Positions 1-11,207 of a DNA stretch of 64,000 nt are shown one piece after another (the stretch's first letter is position 1; each line of letters opens with the position of its first letter). Origin of the DNA: Takakia lepidozioides (lineage: Eukaryota > Streptophyta > Takakiopsida > Takakiales > Takakiaceae). The position numbers and the translations under genes are program-made. The stretch lies in NCBI GenBank assembly GCA_030704615.1, contig CM060731.1, positions 47,368,001-47,432,000 of the forward strand. Direction: 5' to 3'. The notes under the pieces are model-generated. The model saw only the letters and a list, made by a program, of their open reading frames with translations, did not search any database and was not told the origin of the DNA.

Positions 1-440
1 TAAGCCGTAGGTGACAGAGCTCTAGCATAATAAGAGCAACATTAGATTTGGCCTAGTGTTTTATTTACACAAAAACTGTGAAGTGTAAAAGTCAACATGT
101 AGTTAAACAGTGTAATGAATGTTATTCTAACCTGACAATAACCATAATCAGAACGTGGCATAACCATAATGAGCACTTGTAGGGTCACATGTGGGCCCAA
201 ACTACATGTATGATAGACGCATCAAGGGGCGGAAGGGGCTAGTGGTTAATTTTTGTTCAGCAAATTATAACAAATTCATACCTACACCAAAGCAAAAAAT
301 TGCTCTCTAAGGGAGCGCCATCACATTATAACATACATGACACAATATAAAGTGTTTTGTGAGATAAAAATCCCTGAGCTTAAAAAGACGGACTTTGGGC
401 ATCCTATATATATATATATAGTTTTGCTTATGTAACTACT
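1..440. other. AT-rich stretch without recognised gene
   Basis: No open frame of credible coding character and no known repeat was seen here. There is a short TA microsatellite near 405-420. It is probably intergenic or intronic DNA downstream of the minus-strand CUB-like segment. Confidence 0.5.
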
Positions 441-634
441 GTAGTACCTTGGCAAGTTCGACACAAATTTTAATGTTTTAAAGACTGTTGAAAATTCTGG
501 AAATTAGTGTTATGAAATTAAATAATTTCGTGAATGATAATAGAGTATCTTTGGAAATATTCCATATTTCGAAATGGAATTCTCAAAATAAAATAAATAT
601 TCGATATAAGAGTGTTGAACTTGCCAGGTACTAC
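441..634. repeat. Small MITE-like element with 23-24 bp terminal inverted repeats
   Basis: The left end (441-464, starting GTAGTACCTTGGCAAG) and the right end (612-634, ending CTTGCCAGGTACTAC) are inverted copies differing by about two positions. They enclose about 150 bp of AT-rich sequence with no coding capacity. Size, composition and inverted ends fit a non-autonomous DNA transposon. A target duplication was not clear, so the superfamily is not assigned. Confidence 0.55.
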
Positions 635-1356
635 GGTATATGACAAAATATATGTTGTGTATGTATAGTTTTTTATATGTATAGTTAGAGTTATCCTAGA
701 ATTTTTCCCTTCTGCCTTCATCTTGAAAAACAAATCCCGTGCTGTAGGTACCAAGGTTTGACATCACGATCGACTACTGGCATCCATCCACTCACACCTC
801 AATCCGTTCAAAGGACCAAGATTCGTACTCCACAAATTTCGCGACACATGATTTAATGTTCCATAATGTGTTGTTGTATCCGAGTAATTAGCCGATCTTC
901 CACGGCTAGAAGTCTGCAGCCATGATCCACAAAAGTTGCGTCATATATCATAAAAGTAGTACATGACAAAGAGATTGCATTGTACAACTGATTTAAATCT
1001 ACATACACAGTTTAGTAGCTTTAGTACTTTTCATATAATTTAACCTCTAACGAACTATACAATATTATTTCTATTTTTCCTTTCCCAACTGATTAACACC
1101 CAATTTTAATTGTGATAGTTTGAGACATTTCTAGTTTCGGTCCAATGCTAATGTTAAGAGAAGTATATAGTTGCTGAAAAATTCTATACAAAGATTTGAA
1201 GAAATCTACAACAATTATGTTCGAGTTAGTGCGGTTGGAGATTTTTTGGGAAGGAAACAATTTAAGCGTATGGCAACATGGTTATGAATCAACCAAATGA
1301 TCATTACCTGCTTCATAGTACATCTGGAATCCACTTGAGCTGGGGTATGGGCTTTT
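635..1356. other. No recognisable feature
   Basis: AT-rich sequence with no convincing coding frame. It lies downstream of the minus-strand CUB-like segment and may hold its 3' untranslated region. Confidence 0.4.
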
Positions 1357-1701
1357 TTAATTGTACGTAATAAATGTGACAACAGCATAATTTCCTGGAA
1401 TCTCTACAATTACAGAATTATTTTGCATTCCAGCGATCTTTTTAATGTTGTGTTGATACACAAAAACTTCGATATAGTCTTGGTCATCGTAGCCCGTGGC
1501 CACGGTGGTGAAATTGAGAGTAAGGGACTTGGTATTCTTCACATCAATGATATACTCACAAAATTCTCCGGGAGCATAAGGTTGCACCCCAATACCATTC
1601 ACAAATACTCCTTCTTGAATAAAACCATGTTCTTGAGTATATACTCCAGAATTAGAGCAAGAATCTATATGCACAGTGAAAGGTCGACAAGTTGTCAACA
1701 T
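1357..1701 (-). pseudogene. CUB-like domain segment, possible terminal exon of the EXORDIUM-like gene
   Basis: This 114-residue minus-strand frame ends in a proper stop. Its pattern resembles a CUB domain: an early Cys, a Tyr-Pro-like turn then Cys-x-Tyr-x-Ile, an alternating hydrophobic strand (SLTLNFTTVATG), then an acidic DDQDYIEVF strand and a final Val/Thr-rich strand. CUB domains are extracellular beta-sandwiches. The ATG near 1701 may not be the real start: TTGTAG just upstream on the minus strand could be a splice acceptor. The same-strand EXORDIUM-like coding sequence lies about 19.8 kb upstream, and the DNA between is almost entirely retroelements. One split gene is therefore plausible but not proven. 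The CUB assignment rests on pattern only. Confidence 0.4.
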
Positions 1702-1894
1702 CTTCTACAATGTACTTTTTTAACTGGAGACAGTGTGATGTCAAAAAAAGTAGTACTTCATCTTAATTATATCACATATTAGTCTCAACACATATCTGTT
1801 TGAAAATGGTTTATTATATGAGGTTGCCATATTAGTTGTAAAACCTTCAACACATCTGATTTATAAAACGTTGATATAGAAGTGATGTGTAATA

Positions 1895-1982
1895 AAGGGA
1901 GAAGACTCTGACCATGTAACCAGCAGAATGAAGAGCCACTCTGTTTTTTAGCTACTGCCTCTTTTGGGGAGGTTGACCCTAT
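1895..1982 (-). repeat. Dispersed repeat family copy 1
   Basis: Read on the minus strand this carries a core of the type CAGTAGC..AAGTGGCTCTT...GGAGTCTTCTCTC. Related copies lie at 27434-27515 (plus), 45211-45294 (minus) and 45836-45912 (plus). This copy is the most diverged. The family's nature (SINE, MITE end or other) is unknown. Confidence 0.45.
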
Positions 1983-2152
1983 GGAGATATAACATATAAT
2001 ATGTTTCACGAGTTGGATATTTACGAAGTAATCATAGTTGTTGAGAATTATTGTGACTTTAGGTAGTGACTCTTCTACATTAATTGTATTTTATAGTCAC
2101 ATCCACAAATGACTTTGAATTTACTAAGTAAGTTGTACACGTATTATACCAT

Positions 2153-2479
2153 TGTCAAGTTATTTTACCACTAGTGTGAAACTAGCTAGGAAATAGCTAG
2201 CTTTTACATATTGACATTTGGGATTGGCCCAAGTGTCAATCCAGGGGTCAAGGCAGATTTAGGCCCTGGAGTGGTTATCTTCACGGCAAGCGCGGAAGGC
2301 TCATCTTTCTCGAGTTGAGCCTCACCGCGCCTAGCTATGGCGCCGTAGTGTGGATTCCCCATGGCGTGGGGTGCACTTGGCTTGACTTGTATTTGAGTGA
2401 TGAGGTTATATATGCATGAGTTTATGCTTCAGCTTTGTGAGCTCACATGAGCTTGTGCTTGTATTCTTCTTCTTTATCA
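2153..2479 (+). repeat. LTR-like repeat, first copy (L1)
   Basis: This 327-bp block starts TGTCAAG and ends ATCA. It recurs at 20820-21146 with only about two substitutions. Four bases to its left, CCAT (2149-2152), recur directly after 21323. In the second copy the block is followed by a 176-bp piece ending GCACGACA, so L plus that piece forms a 504-bp unit with TGTC...GACA ends, as expected for a complete LTR. Here that piece is missing and unrelated DNA starts at 2480. The upper-level element is therefore rearranged or interrupted. Confidence 0.6.
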
Positions 2480-3884
2480 CTCGAGAAAGATCAGCTCATA
2501 TCTGTGAGTGCCAGATACGAGTTAGTTGTAGCACTTGTGGTTTTTGCTTGAGAATGAGAGAAACCAAGTTGTTATGCAAGGAGCACCGTGGAGCTCTTGG
2601 TTGTTAGAAGCGGAGGCGATGTGGGTTACGAGGTGGTAGACCTTGGCATTCGATCTTCAGCTTCAGAGATGAAAGCACCATGCTGCAGGTAATTCCAGAG
2701 CACCTTGATGGTTCCAGATTGTGTACATGCATGAGCAAGCACGATTGGGAAGAGGACCAGTCAAGAGCAGGTTATAGTGGCTTTGGTGGCAAAGCTGAGA
2801 ACTGGACTTGGGAATGCGAGCTTTCATTGTGTGAAGGATTGCAAGACCAAGCGAAAGGGCTGATTTTGCTTGGGGCAAATCAGTGCACTTTGTGGAGTAT
2901 GGTGATATTGGGTTTCAATCTCGAGCTTCAGCATTGAGAGGGCTCTTGTCATGGCAAGAGCAGGGCTGGAACAGGAGCTAAGAGGTGCGGCAAGGCCATG
3001 GAATGTGCACCTAGGGTTTCAGAGCTTGGAAGAAGAGCTCTTGCACCACAAGAGAAGTGTCTTGTGGCTGGAAATGTAAGCCTTAGGGTTTCAGGAGCTT
3101 GGCAAAGGCTGTGGAGTGCTTAGTCTTGTCTTAGAGAGCATCAAGGAGCCAAGGAGCCAAGATAGGGGGCTGATATCTCTTGTGTGAAGAGGTTGCATGT
3201 GTGGAGCGTGTATTCAGCTCATTGAAGCTTCCATCTTCAAGCTTGGAGGGCAAGCAAGGAAGAGGGGGCTGGTTTCCCTGTAGGGCATGTGGAGCATGCT
3301 TTCAGCCTGCTGAAGCTTGTATTTTCGGGTTTGTGGGTGCAAGAAATGAAGCAAAGGAGCTGATTCTCTTATGGTGAGAGTGAAGCATGTGTGGAGCATG
3401 CCTTCAGCCCATTGAGGCTCTTGTTTTCAAGCTTTAGAGAGCTAGAACGGAAGGTCTAGGGCTGGTTTCCACTTGGAGTGAAAGAAAAGCACTTGTAGGG
3501 CCTATGTGAGTTGGGGTTTCAACTTCAAGCTTGAAGGGAGCGCAACTCTTGAAGCAGCAGGTGTAGGGGGCTGGAATAGGCTCTAAGATAGATGTTATGG
3601 CCAAGGAGAGTGCTTGAATGAGTGCTCACAAGGGCTGGGAACCAGCAGGGCTTGGTTGTTTGCCATTGAGTTTAGTGGCGTGTTTGGGGAGGCTAAGTGA
3701 GAAAGAAGGCTTGGTTTGTGGCAACTACCTCATGGCTTAGGGCTACTATGGTGGTGTGTGGGAGCCGAAAGAGCAAGAATACCTTGCTGATTTCCTCACA
3801 GCCGCCATAGCTCGGTGGAAAGAAGCCTAGAGTCCAAGAGACACAAACCCTAGCTTGGCGTGGCTAAACCCCTTGGAGAAATGG
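2480..3884 (+). repeat. Degenerate repeats in non-coding retroelement DNA
   Basis: No gene was recognised. Loosely conserved units of about 100-110 bp recur from about 2650 to 3560, with motifs such as GTGGAGCATG, TTCAGCC..TTGA(A/G)GCTT and TTCAAGCTT. The block sits between the LTR-like repeat and the G-rich minisatellite. It may be the untranslated leader of a large element. Short open frames here have no family resemblance and are likely chance. Confidence 0.4.
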
Positions 3885-4963
3885 CTAAACTGCCAGAGCG
3901 GCCATGGATGGGGCTGTGACGGGCTGTGCCCATGGCCTTTGGGGCTGTGATGGGCTGTGAGGGGCTGTGACAGGCCATGCCTGAGGCCTTTGGGGCTGTG
4001 ACGGGCTGTGTCAGGCCGTGCCTGAGGGCTGTGGGCTGTGTGGGCTGTGATGTTGAGGGCTGTGACGGGCTGTGCGGGCTGTGACGGGCTGTGCCCAGGG
4101 CCTTTGGGGCTGTGATTGGGCTGTGATGTGGGGGCTGTTGAAAGGGTGTTGCCTGAGGCTTTGAGGCTGTGTGAGGGGCTGTGACAGGCTGGTGCCAAGT
4201 GGCCTGTGGGCTGTTGGTGACGGGGGGGGGCTGTGTGGGAGGGGCTGTGACAGGCTGTGTTCCCATGGCCTTTGGGGCTGTGATGGGCTGTGAGGGGCTG
4301 TTGTGACAGGCCGTGCCGAGGCCTGTGGGGCTGTGACGGGCTGTGCGGGGCTGTGACAGGCTGTGCCCATGGCCTTTGGGGCTGTGTGATGGGCTGTGAG
4401 GGGCTGTGATGGGCCATGCCTGAGGCCTTTGAGGCTCTGACGGGCTGTGAGGGGCTGTGGACAGGCTGTGCCCGTGGCCTTTGGGGCTGTGAGGGGCTGT
4501 GACAGGCTGTGCCCAGTGGCCTGTGGGGGCTGGGCTGTGCCGGGCTGTGAGGGAGTTGTGATGTGACAGGCTGTGCCCCATGGCCTTTGGGGCTGTGATG
4601 GGCTGTGAGGGGCTGTGACAGGCCGTGCTTGAGGCTTTGAGGTGTGACGGGCTTGTGTGAGGGGGGCTGTGACAGGCTGTGCCCCATGGCCTTTGGGGCT
4701 GTGATGAGCTGTGAGGGGCTGTGACAGGCCGTGCTTGAGGCCTTGAGGCTGTGAGGGGCTATTGACAGGCGTGCCTGAGCTTGAGGCTTGTGAGGGGCTG
4801 TGCAGGCCGTGCCTGAGGCCTTTGGGGCTGTTGTGACAGGTGAGCCCAGTGGCCTGTGGGGGCTGTGACAGGCTGTGCCCGTGGCCTGTGGGGCTGTGAG
4901 AGGCGATGTGCCGAGGCTGTGACTGGCTGTGCCCCAGTGGCCTGTGGGGGCTGTTGTGACGGG
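3885..4963. repeat. G-rich minisatellite, left part
   Basis: The sequence is built from variants of GGGGCTGTGACAGGCTGTGC and GGCCTTTGGGGCTGTGA, arranged in irregular units of roughly 50-70 bp. The plus strand is strongly G-rich with many GGGG runs. The array is interrupted at 4963 by the chromovirus and resumes at 11932. Because the unit has few stops on the minus strand, long antisense frames rich in Ser-Pro-Gln-His appear; these are rejected as genes. Confidence 0.85.
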
Positions 4964-5685
4964 TGTCGCGGCCCTTTGCCTTGAGGGCAGGGGGTCGGGA
5001 CACATGAGGGGCTGCCCCTGTGGTGGGGGCAGCGGCAGCGATAGGTATGGGGGGCTGAAGCACCCTTGAGTGCCCAAGGCACTCAAGGAGGCGGAGGCGC
5101 TCACTAGGTGGAGCCCGCACACCGGGTTGCGGTGGAGGTGGCTCCACAAGGGGTGGTGGTAGCTTAGTGGGACTTAGTGGGGGTGGCATAGGACTCACCA
5201 TGGGGTGGAGACCTCGAGGTGGGAGTCGTGGGGAGTCTTGGGACTCATCACGGTCCATTGGGGCCGCGGTGAGTGGGCCAAGACTCACCGCGACTCACCA
5301 CCGGGAGTCGAGGGTTTTCGTGGTGGTTCGCCATAAAATGGCATGGCTGGTTATGAAACCCCCGCGGACAGCTACAGAAGTATATATAGGGAGTAGTAAC
5401 CCCGAGAACGGTGCAAGCCCGTTGGTGACCAAAAACTAGTGAGTAAGCGAGCGAGCCGGAAAGCGACCAAAGAGTGGGGAGCTGTTCCGGACTGCCATCT
5501 ACCAAAGGGAATTCTCCTAGTCCCAAATAGGTGGAGGGTTTAGAGGGAAGCGGAAGGGGACCGTTATGTCCCGGTGAGCAGCCGAAACTCCAAGTTGGCC
5601 CGGCGGCCAGGTTGGGAGTCAGGCGCGCGCATCAAAGCGAGTAACTATGACTTGAAGGGGAGTTTACCGAATGAGGTGTGCGACA
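4964..5685 (+). repeat. 5' LTR of chromovirus
   Basis: The 722-bp LTR starts TGTCGCGG and ends GTGTGCGACA, giving TGTC...GACA inverted tips. It matches 11208-11931 throughout, except for one missing C in a CCC/CCCC run and one missing C near the 3' end. Confidence 0.95.
5381..5388 (+). promoter_or_regulatory. Probable TATA box in the 5' LTR
   Basis: TATATATA followed by GGGAGTAG lies about 300 bp before the LTR end, the expected place for the U3 promoter driving the element's genomic RNA. The same sequence is present in the 3' LTR. Confidence 0.55.
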
Positions 5686-5687
5686 CT

Positions 5688-5699
5688 TGGTATCAGAGC
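5688..5699 (+). promoter_or_regulatory. Primer-binding site, initiator-Met tRNA
   Basis: TGGTATCAGAGC begins two bases after the LTR end. It is complementary to the 3' end of plant initiator methionine tRNA, the usual primer for minus-strand DNA synthesis in plant Ty3 and Ty1 elements. Confidence 0.95.
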
Positions 5700-5740
5700 T
5701 TAGAGTTCAGTACGCGATCGTCCTTGGGATTGGCCTCATC

Positions 5741-6124
5741 ATGGGGTCGGGCAAGCCGAAGCGAAAGCGGAACGGCCCAAAAGATGATGACCCCGGTGAG
5801 CCCGATGGGGGCGACGTGTCACCGAGGCGGCCGTTTGAGGAAGCGATTAATGTTTCCGAAAACGAGGCCGCTCAGGAGCGGGAGGAATCCGAGGAGTCGG
5901 AGCCCGAGGAATCTTTGAGAGCTCCGACAAACCAAGAGATGCCTCCCATGCCGGCAGCCTTTTGGGAAGGGTTGTTGGCGCAGTTTGGCGGGACGTTGAA
6001 AGACGTGTTGAAGGCGGCTAATGCCACTTCCACCAAGGCAAAGTTTAAGGTGAAGCCTAAGGAACCCGGCACCTTCGAGGGCGTTCGAAACGGAAGGCAC
6101 TCAACACCTGGCTCCTGGAGCTAG
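5741..6124 (+). CDS. gag: Gag N-terminal part (chromovirus), frame broken near 6082
   Basis: The likely start is ATG 5741 ([12 protein letters not shown]). The product has a basic N-terminus, then an acidic Glu/Ser-rich stretch, then the start of the retrotransposon gag fold ([10 protein letters not shown]). The natural continuation ([19 protein letters not shown]) is in another frame from about 6085, so one base appears to be missing at about 6082, where GGC(C)GTTCG would restore the expected Gly-Arg-Ser. The LTRs are nearly identical and the shift is a single base, so sequencing error is as likely as mutation. Confidence 0.8.
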   Translation: MGSGKPKRKRNGPKDDDPGEPDGGDVSPRRPFEEAINVSENEAAQEREESEESEPEESLRAPTNQEMPPMPAAFWEGLLAQFGGTLKDVLKAANATSTKAKFKVKPKEPGTFEGVRNGRHSTPGSWS

Positions 6125-9100
6125 AGCAGTACTTCCGGGCGGCCAAGTTGAGTGACGAGGATCGGGTGGAAGTGGCTCCCACCTATTTGAGGGGCTATGC
6201 TCAACAATGGTGGCAGAAACGCCTTCACGACCGAGGCCCAAGCCCGGAAACCTTGAACTGGAGTGAGTTCAAGGAATTGATGAAGAGACAGTTTGTGCCC
6301 CTCAACGCATCCTGGCTTGCCCGGGACAAGATGAGGAATTTGAAGCAAACAGATGACATTCGGGGGTATGTCCAGGCTTTCAATGTGCTGTTGCTCGAAG
6401 TCGCGGACATGGCAGAACCAGAAATGGTCTTCAACTTTGTGGCGGGACTGGCCCCATGGGCTAGGCGGAAGTTGGAGGAGAAGCCACCCAAGACTTTGAA
6501 CGAGGCAATTGAGAGAGCTGAATGTTTCTCGGATGTCCCTAGGGGTGAGAGACAAGGCCGTACGGAGCTGAACCACAAGAAGACCCGGCGGGAAGGTGAC
6601 TCCTCCCGACCGGAAAAGAAGTGGGATAGGCCACGCGGCGAAAATGGCACGTGGAAATCGAAGGGAGGTCCTTCACACGTCAAGGCGGCACCCGGTGCTT
6701 CGAAAGGAAAAGCGGGTGGAGCGACTTATGGCGGACAGAAGGCGACCTTTGATGGAGTGTGTTTCAATTGCGGGGAGCCCGGGCACATGGCCAAGAAGTG
6801 CACGAAGCCCCGGCAATTGAACATGACTCGGGCGACCACGGAGCTGTCGGAAGATACCATCAGTCGCTTGGTGGAAGCGGTGGTCGCCAGGACTTGCAAG
6901 GTAGGCAAATTTTCTTGTGAGTTGTATCAGGAAACTGGCGCCTTACGAAAAGGGAGTCAGTTATTGTTCGTGGATGGGATAATATCCGGAACTAATGTGT
7001 CGTTGTTGGTGGACACAGGAGCGTCGCACTCCTTCATGACGCCGGCGGCGGCGCGAAAGTTGGGACTCCCGACAAGTGACGTGGGGGCCTCTATTGAGGT
7101 GCGCTCTGCCAAAGGAGAACCTCAGTTGGCGACAAGGTTGGCGTTTGATGTTCCTCTTCAACTGGGGAGTTGGGAGGGACGTGAGAACTTCACTATCTGC
7201 GAGATCGATGGAGTGGATCTCATTTTGGGAATGACCTTTTTGAGCAAATCCGGAGCGGTCATAGATGGCCGCAAGAGAGTAGTCACGCTGCCATGTGGGA
7301 ATGGTGGCGAGGTTTTACGAGTGTCGGAAACGCCCAAATCCGTGGGAGGGCGAATAAACCTTCTATCAGCAAAGGAGTGGGCCGTGGAGGAGACACACGA
7401 GTCCCAGTTTTTGCTTTACATTAGAGAAGTGAAAGGAGAAGGCGATGGGGAGCCGAGCCCAGATTGGATCAAGGGGATTTTGGAGAAATACCAGGATGTG
7501 ATGCCGGAGGATTTACCAAGCGGCTTGCCACCGCGAAGAGGAGTTGACCACAAAATTGAGGTGATACCGGGATCGGAACCGCCTGCCAAGGCGCCCTACC
7601 GGTTGAGCCACAAAGAGTTGGTCGAGCTGAAGACTCAGCTCAAAGATCTAATGTCAAAGGGGTACATCCGGCCGAGTAAGTCACCTTACGGAGCCCCGGT
7701 GCTATTTGCAGACAAGAAGGATGGGACGCTGCGGATGTGTGTCGATTACAGGGCTCTGAATAAGGTGACTATCAAAAACCGGTACCCTTTGCCAAGGATC
7801 GACGACCTCTTCGATCGGTTGGCAGGAGCGAAGTATTTCAGCCGGATCGACTTGCGCTCCGGCTATCACCAAATTCGGGTGGCGGAAGGAGATGAGGAGA
7901 AGACCGCGTGCAGGACAAGGTATGGTTCATATGAGTTCTTGGTGATGCCTTTTGGGCTCACCAATGCACCAGCGACATTTAGCACGCTGATGAACAGCCT
8001 TTTCCAGGAGTGGTTGGATGACTTTGTGATCGTGTACATCGACGACATCTTGGTGTACTCGAAAACAAAGGAGGAGCACCTGGAGCACCTCAAAAGGGTG
8101 TTCCAAAAATTGCGAGAAGGGAAGCTGTATGCCAAAGCTTCAAAGTGCGAATTCGGGGTCACAAAAGTGGAGTTCTTGGGGCACGTGATTACACAGGATG
8201 GGATCAAAATGGATGACAGAAAGGTGAGGGCGATCTTGGACTGGGAGCCTCCGACTTCGGTCCCGGGAGTGCGATCCTTCCTAGGACTCGCCTCCTATTA
8301 CCGGAAGTATGTGAGAAATTTCGCCAAGATCGCGGGGCCGCTGTCGGACCTTCTGTGTAAATCCAAAGTCTGGGTATGGAACACATTTTGTGGCCAAGCT
8401 TTTGCTGAATTGAAGCAGCGGATGACGGAAGCTCCAGTCTTAAAAATCCCGGAGTTCGATCGTCCGTTTGAGATTCATACAGATGCATCGGACTTCGCAA
8501 TTGGGGGTGTACTTATGCAAGATGGACGTCCAGTGGCTTACGAAAGTAAGAAACTGAATGAAGTGGAGCGACGGTGGCCGACGCACGAAAAAGAGATGAA
8601 GGCGGTGGTACATTGCCTTGAACTCTGGCGCCACTATGTTGGTTCCAACCCAGTGAAGGTGTTCACGGACAATGTCACGGTGAAGTATTTTGCCACGCAG
8701 CCCAAGTTGTCCCCAAAACAACTTAGGTGGCAAGATACTTTGGCAGTGTTCGACGTGGATATCCAGTACAAACCGGGACGGGACAATGTGGTGGCCGATG
8801 CTTTAAGTAGAAAGCAGCAGCTCTTGTTGGTGTACAAGGGCGAGACGGCGCTCCAAAGGAAGATCCGGAAGGCTTGCCGGAAGGATGAGCTGGCAAAGTG
8901 CGTGATGCAGAACTTGAGAATGGGGGTTAAATCGCAGTTCCACTTGCAAAACGGACTGCTCCGGTATAAGCAAAAACGTCTCTATGTGCCAAAGGGAGGG
9001 ATCAGGGATAGTCTCTTGAGAGAATGCCATGATAGCCCGCTTGCGGGCCACGGTGGAGCCAAGCGCACTGCGGCACTCTTGAAGAAAGAGTATTTCTGGC

Positions 9101-9735
9101 CCAAACTGAGGGAGGAGGCAGAGGAGTATGTAAAGACATGCACCACATGCCAACAAAACCGGAGCGAGTATAAAAAGCAAGCGGGGCTGTTACAACCCTT
9201 GCCGATTCCAGAGGGGACTTGGGAAAGCGTCTCGATGGATTTCATGACTGCTATGCCGCTGTCAAAAGGATTCGATGCAATCATGGTGGTGGTAGATAGG
9301 TTCAGTAAAATGGCCCATTTCATCCCCACCAAGGAGACGGCAACTGCGCAGGAGACAGGGCGACTTTACTTCGCCCACGTCTTAAAGCATCATGGAGTCC
9401 CGAAGGATATTGTCTCGGACCGCGACCCAAAGTTTACGAGTAAATTCTGGAGAGCACTTTGGAAGAAGATGGGGACGAGGCTGAAGATGAGCACCGCCTT
9501 CCGACCTACGACGGACGGCCAAACGGAAAGAGTGAATTCCGTAGTGAAGCAATTCTTGCGGAATTACGTGTCGGCAGACCAATCAGACTGGATGGAACAC
9601 TTAGACGCGGCAGAGTTCTGTTATAATAACACAGAACACTCCGCGACGGGAGTTTCCCCTTTGTGTTGGTCTATGGAAAAGCACCTCTGGTGCCGACAAG
9701 TTGGGCCGCCCAGGACGTTGAGGAACCGGCAGTAG
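6085..9735 (+). CDS. pol: Gag-Pol polyprotein: gag, zinc knuckle, protease, RT, RNase H, integrase
   Basis: The frame is open from about 6085. Residues counted from 6148: gag capsid-like region 1-120; CCHC knuckle C205-C218 ([14 protein letters not shown]); aspartic protease DTGAS at 289-293; reverse transcriptase with YIDD at 630-633; RNase H beginning with D779 (TDAS). The integrase has an HHCC zinc-binding module (H...H...CTTC) and a catalytic triad D1031, D1091, E1127, a canonical D-59-D-35-E spacing. All catalytic residues are present, so the element would be competent apart from single-base shifts. The tail after about residue 1180 is out of frame; the real C-terminus continues at 9663. 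Gag and pol share one frame, with no separate frameshift signal. Confidence 0.93.
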   Translation, partial: SKRKALNTWLLELEQYFRAAKLSDEDRVEVAPTYLRGYAQQWWQKRLHDRGPSPETLNWSEFKELMKRQFVPLNASWLARDKMRNLKQTDDIRGYVQAFNVLLLEVADMAEPEMVFNFVAGLAPWARRKLEEKPPKTLNEAIERAECFSDVPRGERQGRTELNHKKTRREGDSSRPEKKWDRPRGENGTWKSKGGPSHVKAAPGASKGKAGGATYGGQKATFDGVCFNCGEPGHMAKKCTKPRQLNMTRATTELSEDTISRLVEAVVARTCKVGKFSCELYQETGALRKGSQLLFVDGIISGTNVSLLVDTGASHSFMTPAAARKLGLPTSDVGASIEVRSAKGEPQLATRLAFDVPLQLGSWEGRENFTICEIDGVDLILGMTFLSKSGAVIDGRKRVVTLPCGNGGEVLRVSETPKSVGGRINLLSAKEWAVEETHESQFLLYIREVKGEGDGEPSPDWIKGILEKYQDVMPEDLPSGLPPRRGVDHKIEVIPGSEPPAKAPYRLSHKELVELKTQLKDLMSKGYIRPSKSPYGAPVLFADKKDGTLRMCVDYRALNKVTIKNRYPLPRIDDLFDRLAGAKYFSRIDLRSGYHQIRVAEGDEEKTACRTRYGSYEFLVMPFGLTNAPATFSTLMNSLFQEWLDDFVIVYIDDILVYSKTKEEHLEHLKRVFQKLREGKLYAKASKCEFGVTKVEFLGHVITQDGIKMDDRKVRAILDWEPPTSVPGVRSFLGLASYYRKYVRNFAKIAGPLSDLLCKSKVWVWNTFCGQAFAELKQRMTEAPVLKIPEFDRPFEIHTDASDFAIGGVLMQDGRPVAYESKKLNEVERRWPTHEKEMKAVVHCLELWRHYVGSNPVKVFTDNVTVKYFATQPKLSPKQLRWQDTLAVFDVDIQYKPGRDNVVADALSRKQQLLLVYKGETALQRKIRKACRKDELAKCVMQNLRMGVKSQFHLQNGLLRYKQKRLYVPKGGIRDSLLRECHDSPLAGHGGAKRTAALLKKEYFWPKLREEAEEYVKTCTTCQQNRSEYKKQAGLLQPLPIPEGTWESVSMDFMTAMPLSKGFDAIMVVVDRFSKMAHFIPTKETATAQETGRLYFAHVLKHHGVPKDIVSDRDPKFTSKFWRALWKKMGTRLKMSTAFRPTTDGQTERVNSVVKQFLRNYVSADQSDWMEHLDAAEFCYNNTEHSATGVSPLCWSMEKHLWCRQVGPPRTLRNRQ

Positions 9736-10301
9736 CGGCGGTACTGGAAGAACGCGAGCGTTTGTTGAAGCTCGCAAAGTACAACATTGCCAAAGCTAGG
9801 AAACGGTATGAAAGGCAGGCGAATCGGAAGCGGAGGGAAGTGAAGTTTGAGGCAGGCACAGAGGTCTGGTTGAACATCAAGAATTTTCGACTACCTCCGG
9901 AAATGAGTCCGAAGTTCGTACCTCCGTATGCGGGTCCCTTTCGCATTCGGAGGGTTATGAATGAGGATGTGTATGAATTGGAGCTGCCAGCAAACAGCAA
10001 GGTGCACCCAGTATTCCATGTCTCCCTTTTGAAGCCTTACTTCAAAGATGAAGCACGTCCGAATCGGCAGCAAGTGTTGCGTCCGCCACCTATGCTGTTG
10101 GATCATGAAAATGAACCCGAGTACGAGGTGGAGGCAATACTTAAGTCGAGGAGGTTCAAGAACCGAGAAACGGAGTATCTCGTCAAATGGAAGGGCTATC
10201 ATCTTGTGGAGGCATCTTGGGTGCGTGCCTCAGAAATGGGAAACGCATCCGAGGCAGTTGCAGCGTTCGAAGGGCGACCTCAAAAGCGGAAGAAGCGTTG
10301 A
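9663..10301 (+). CDS. pol: Integrase C-terminus with chromodomain (chromovirus)
   Basis: This 212-residue frame continues the integrase after one lost base in a T run at about 9660 ([14 protein letters not shown] is the expected join). It contains the GPY/F-like module ([22 protein letters not shown]), then a chromodomain at about residues 150-200 ([12 protein letters not shown], then EYLVKWKGY and SWVRASE). Chromodomains on integrases are known to direct chromovirus integration toward methylated-histone heterochromatin. The sequence ends in a basic KKRKKR-like tail and a normal stop. Confidence 0.9.
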   Translation: MLVYGKAPLVPTSWAAQDVEEPAVAAVLEERERLLKLAKYNIAKARKRYERQANRKRREVKFEAGTEVWLNIKNFRLPPEMSPKFVPPYAGPFRIRRVMNEDVYELELPANSKVHPVFHVSLLKPYFKDEARPNRQQVLRPPPMLLDHENEPEYEVEAILKSRRFKNRETEYLVKWKGYHLVEASWVRASEMGNASEAVAAFEGRPQKRKKR

Positions 10302-11207
10302 TGGGGACATCAACCTTGGAGCGTGGGGGAGGAAATGCATGCTTAGCCCGGTTTAGCTAGCTCAGGAATCCGATTGCAAAAACTTGTATTGTACAAAAAT
10401 TTGTGATAAAGGAAATGGGTTCCAAATATTGTGCGTCCTATTGTGTTTGGAATGGTGATGCATGGTGTGGTTGGCTGGTGTGTAGAATGCATGCTAGCTT
10501 ACAAAAGTGGGAGAGGTAAATTGGGTTAATCGTGTGTTTGCGCAGTGCCGAAATCGGGTGACTCCCATCCAAGGGGCAAGGAAACTTGCGCCTTATTTGG
10601 GAGTTCAAGTGCTAGTGCGCACCTGGCGCGTGCGCGTACTATAACTGCGCTACCGAGGGGGTTGCCTTGTAGTGCGGGCTAACGCGGAAGCTACGTGCTT
10701 CCGTTCACGTACTATAATCGTGTAGCCTCGGGACGAAGTCGTAGTGCGGCTTCGGCGTGTTCCCGTACCTCAGGCCAGCATTCCAAGGCGGACCCAATTG
10801 TAGTGATTGGGGCGCACGGTTGGTTCAAGGTTATCTTCCTAGTCAAAGAGGGTTTCAGGTGAACCCTTGCTCAAGGTGATGCCAAAAGCGGCATCATGAG
10901 CGATCGCAAGCAATGTTGTTGCAGTAAGGCGATTCGATCCTCGGGGAGGATCGTTCCTTGGCCTTGAAGTAGGCCAAGAAGAGTGCACTGGGAGGAGCTG
11001 GAGAGGCTCCACCCTTGGCCGGGACTTGGAGGAAGTCGGCCGAACTAGCTAGTGGAGAGTGGAGTCAAGTGTGGGGTTTGGTTCTTTGCCATGGGACGCC
11101 ATGGTACGGAAACAAACTCCTTGATGTGGGACGCCACAACTTGGATGTTCGTTTCTACAAAATGGACAAGTCGATGAGGACATCGACTCCCTGTTGGTAG
11201 GGGTGTG
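10302..11207 (+). other. 3' untranslated region of chromovirus
   Basis: About 900 bp with no gene lies between the chromodomain stop and the 3' LTR. The motifs TAGTGCGG and GTACTATAA recur several times between 10600 and 10760 in partly inverted arrangement, so RNA structure is possible. A purine run (GGTAGGGG) just before the LTR is the likely plus-strand primer. Confidence 0.6.

Noticed and set aside
3827-5288. Three long overlapping minus-strand frames (up to 440 codons) rich in Ser-Pro-Gln-His
   Set aside because: They are translations of the GGGGCTGTGAC minisatellite, which lacks stops on that strand in several frames, and they run into the chromovirus LTR. There is no domain and no consistent codon use.
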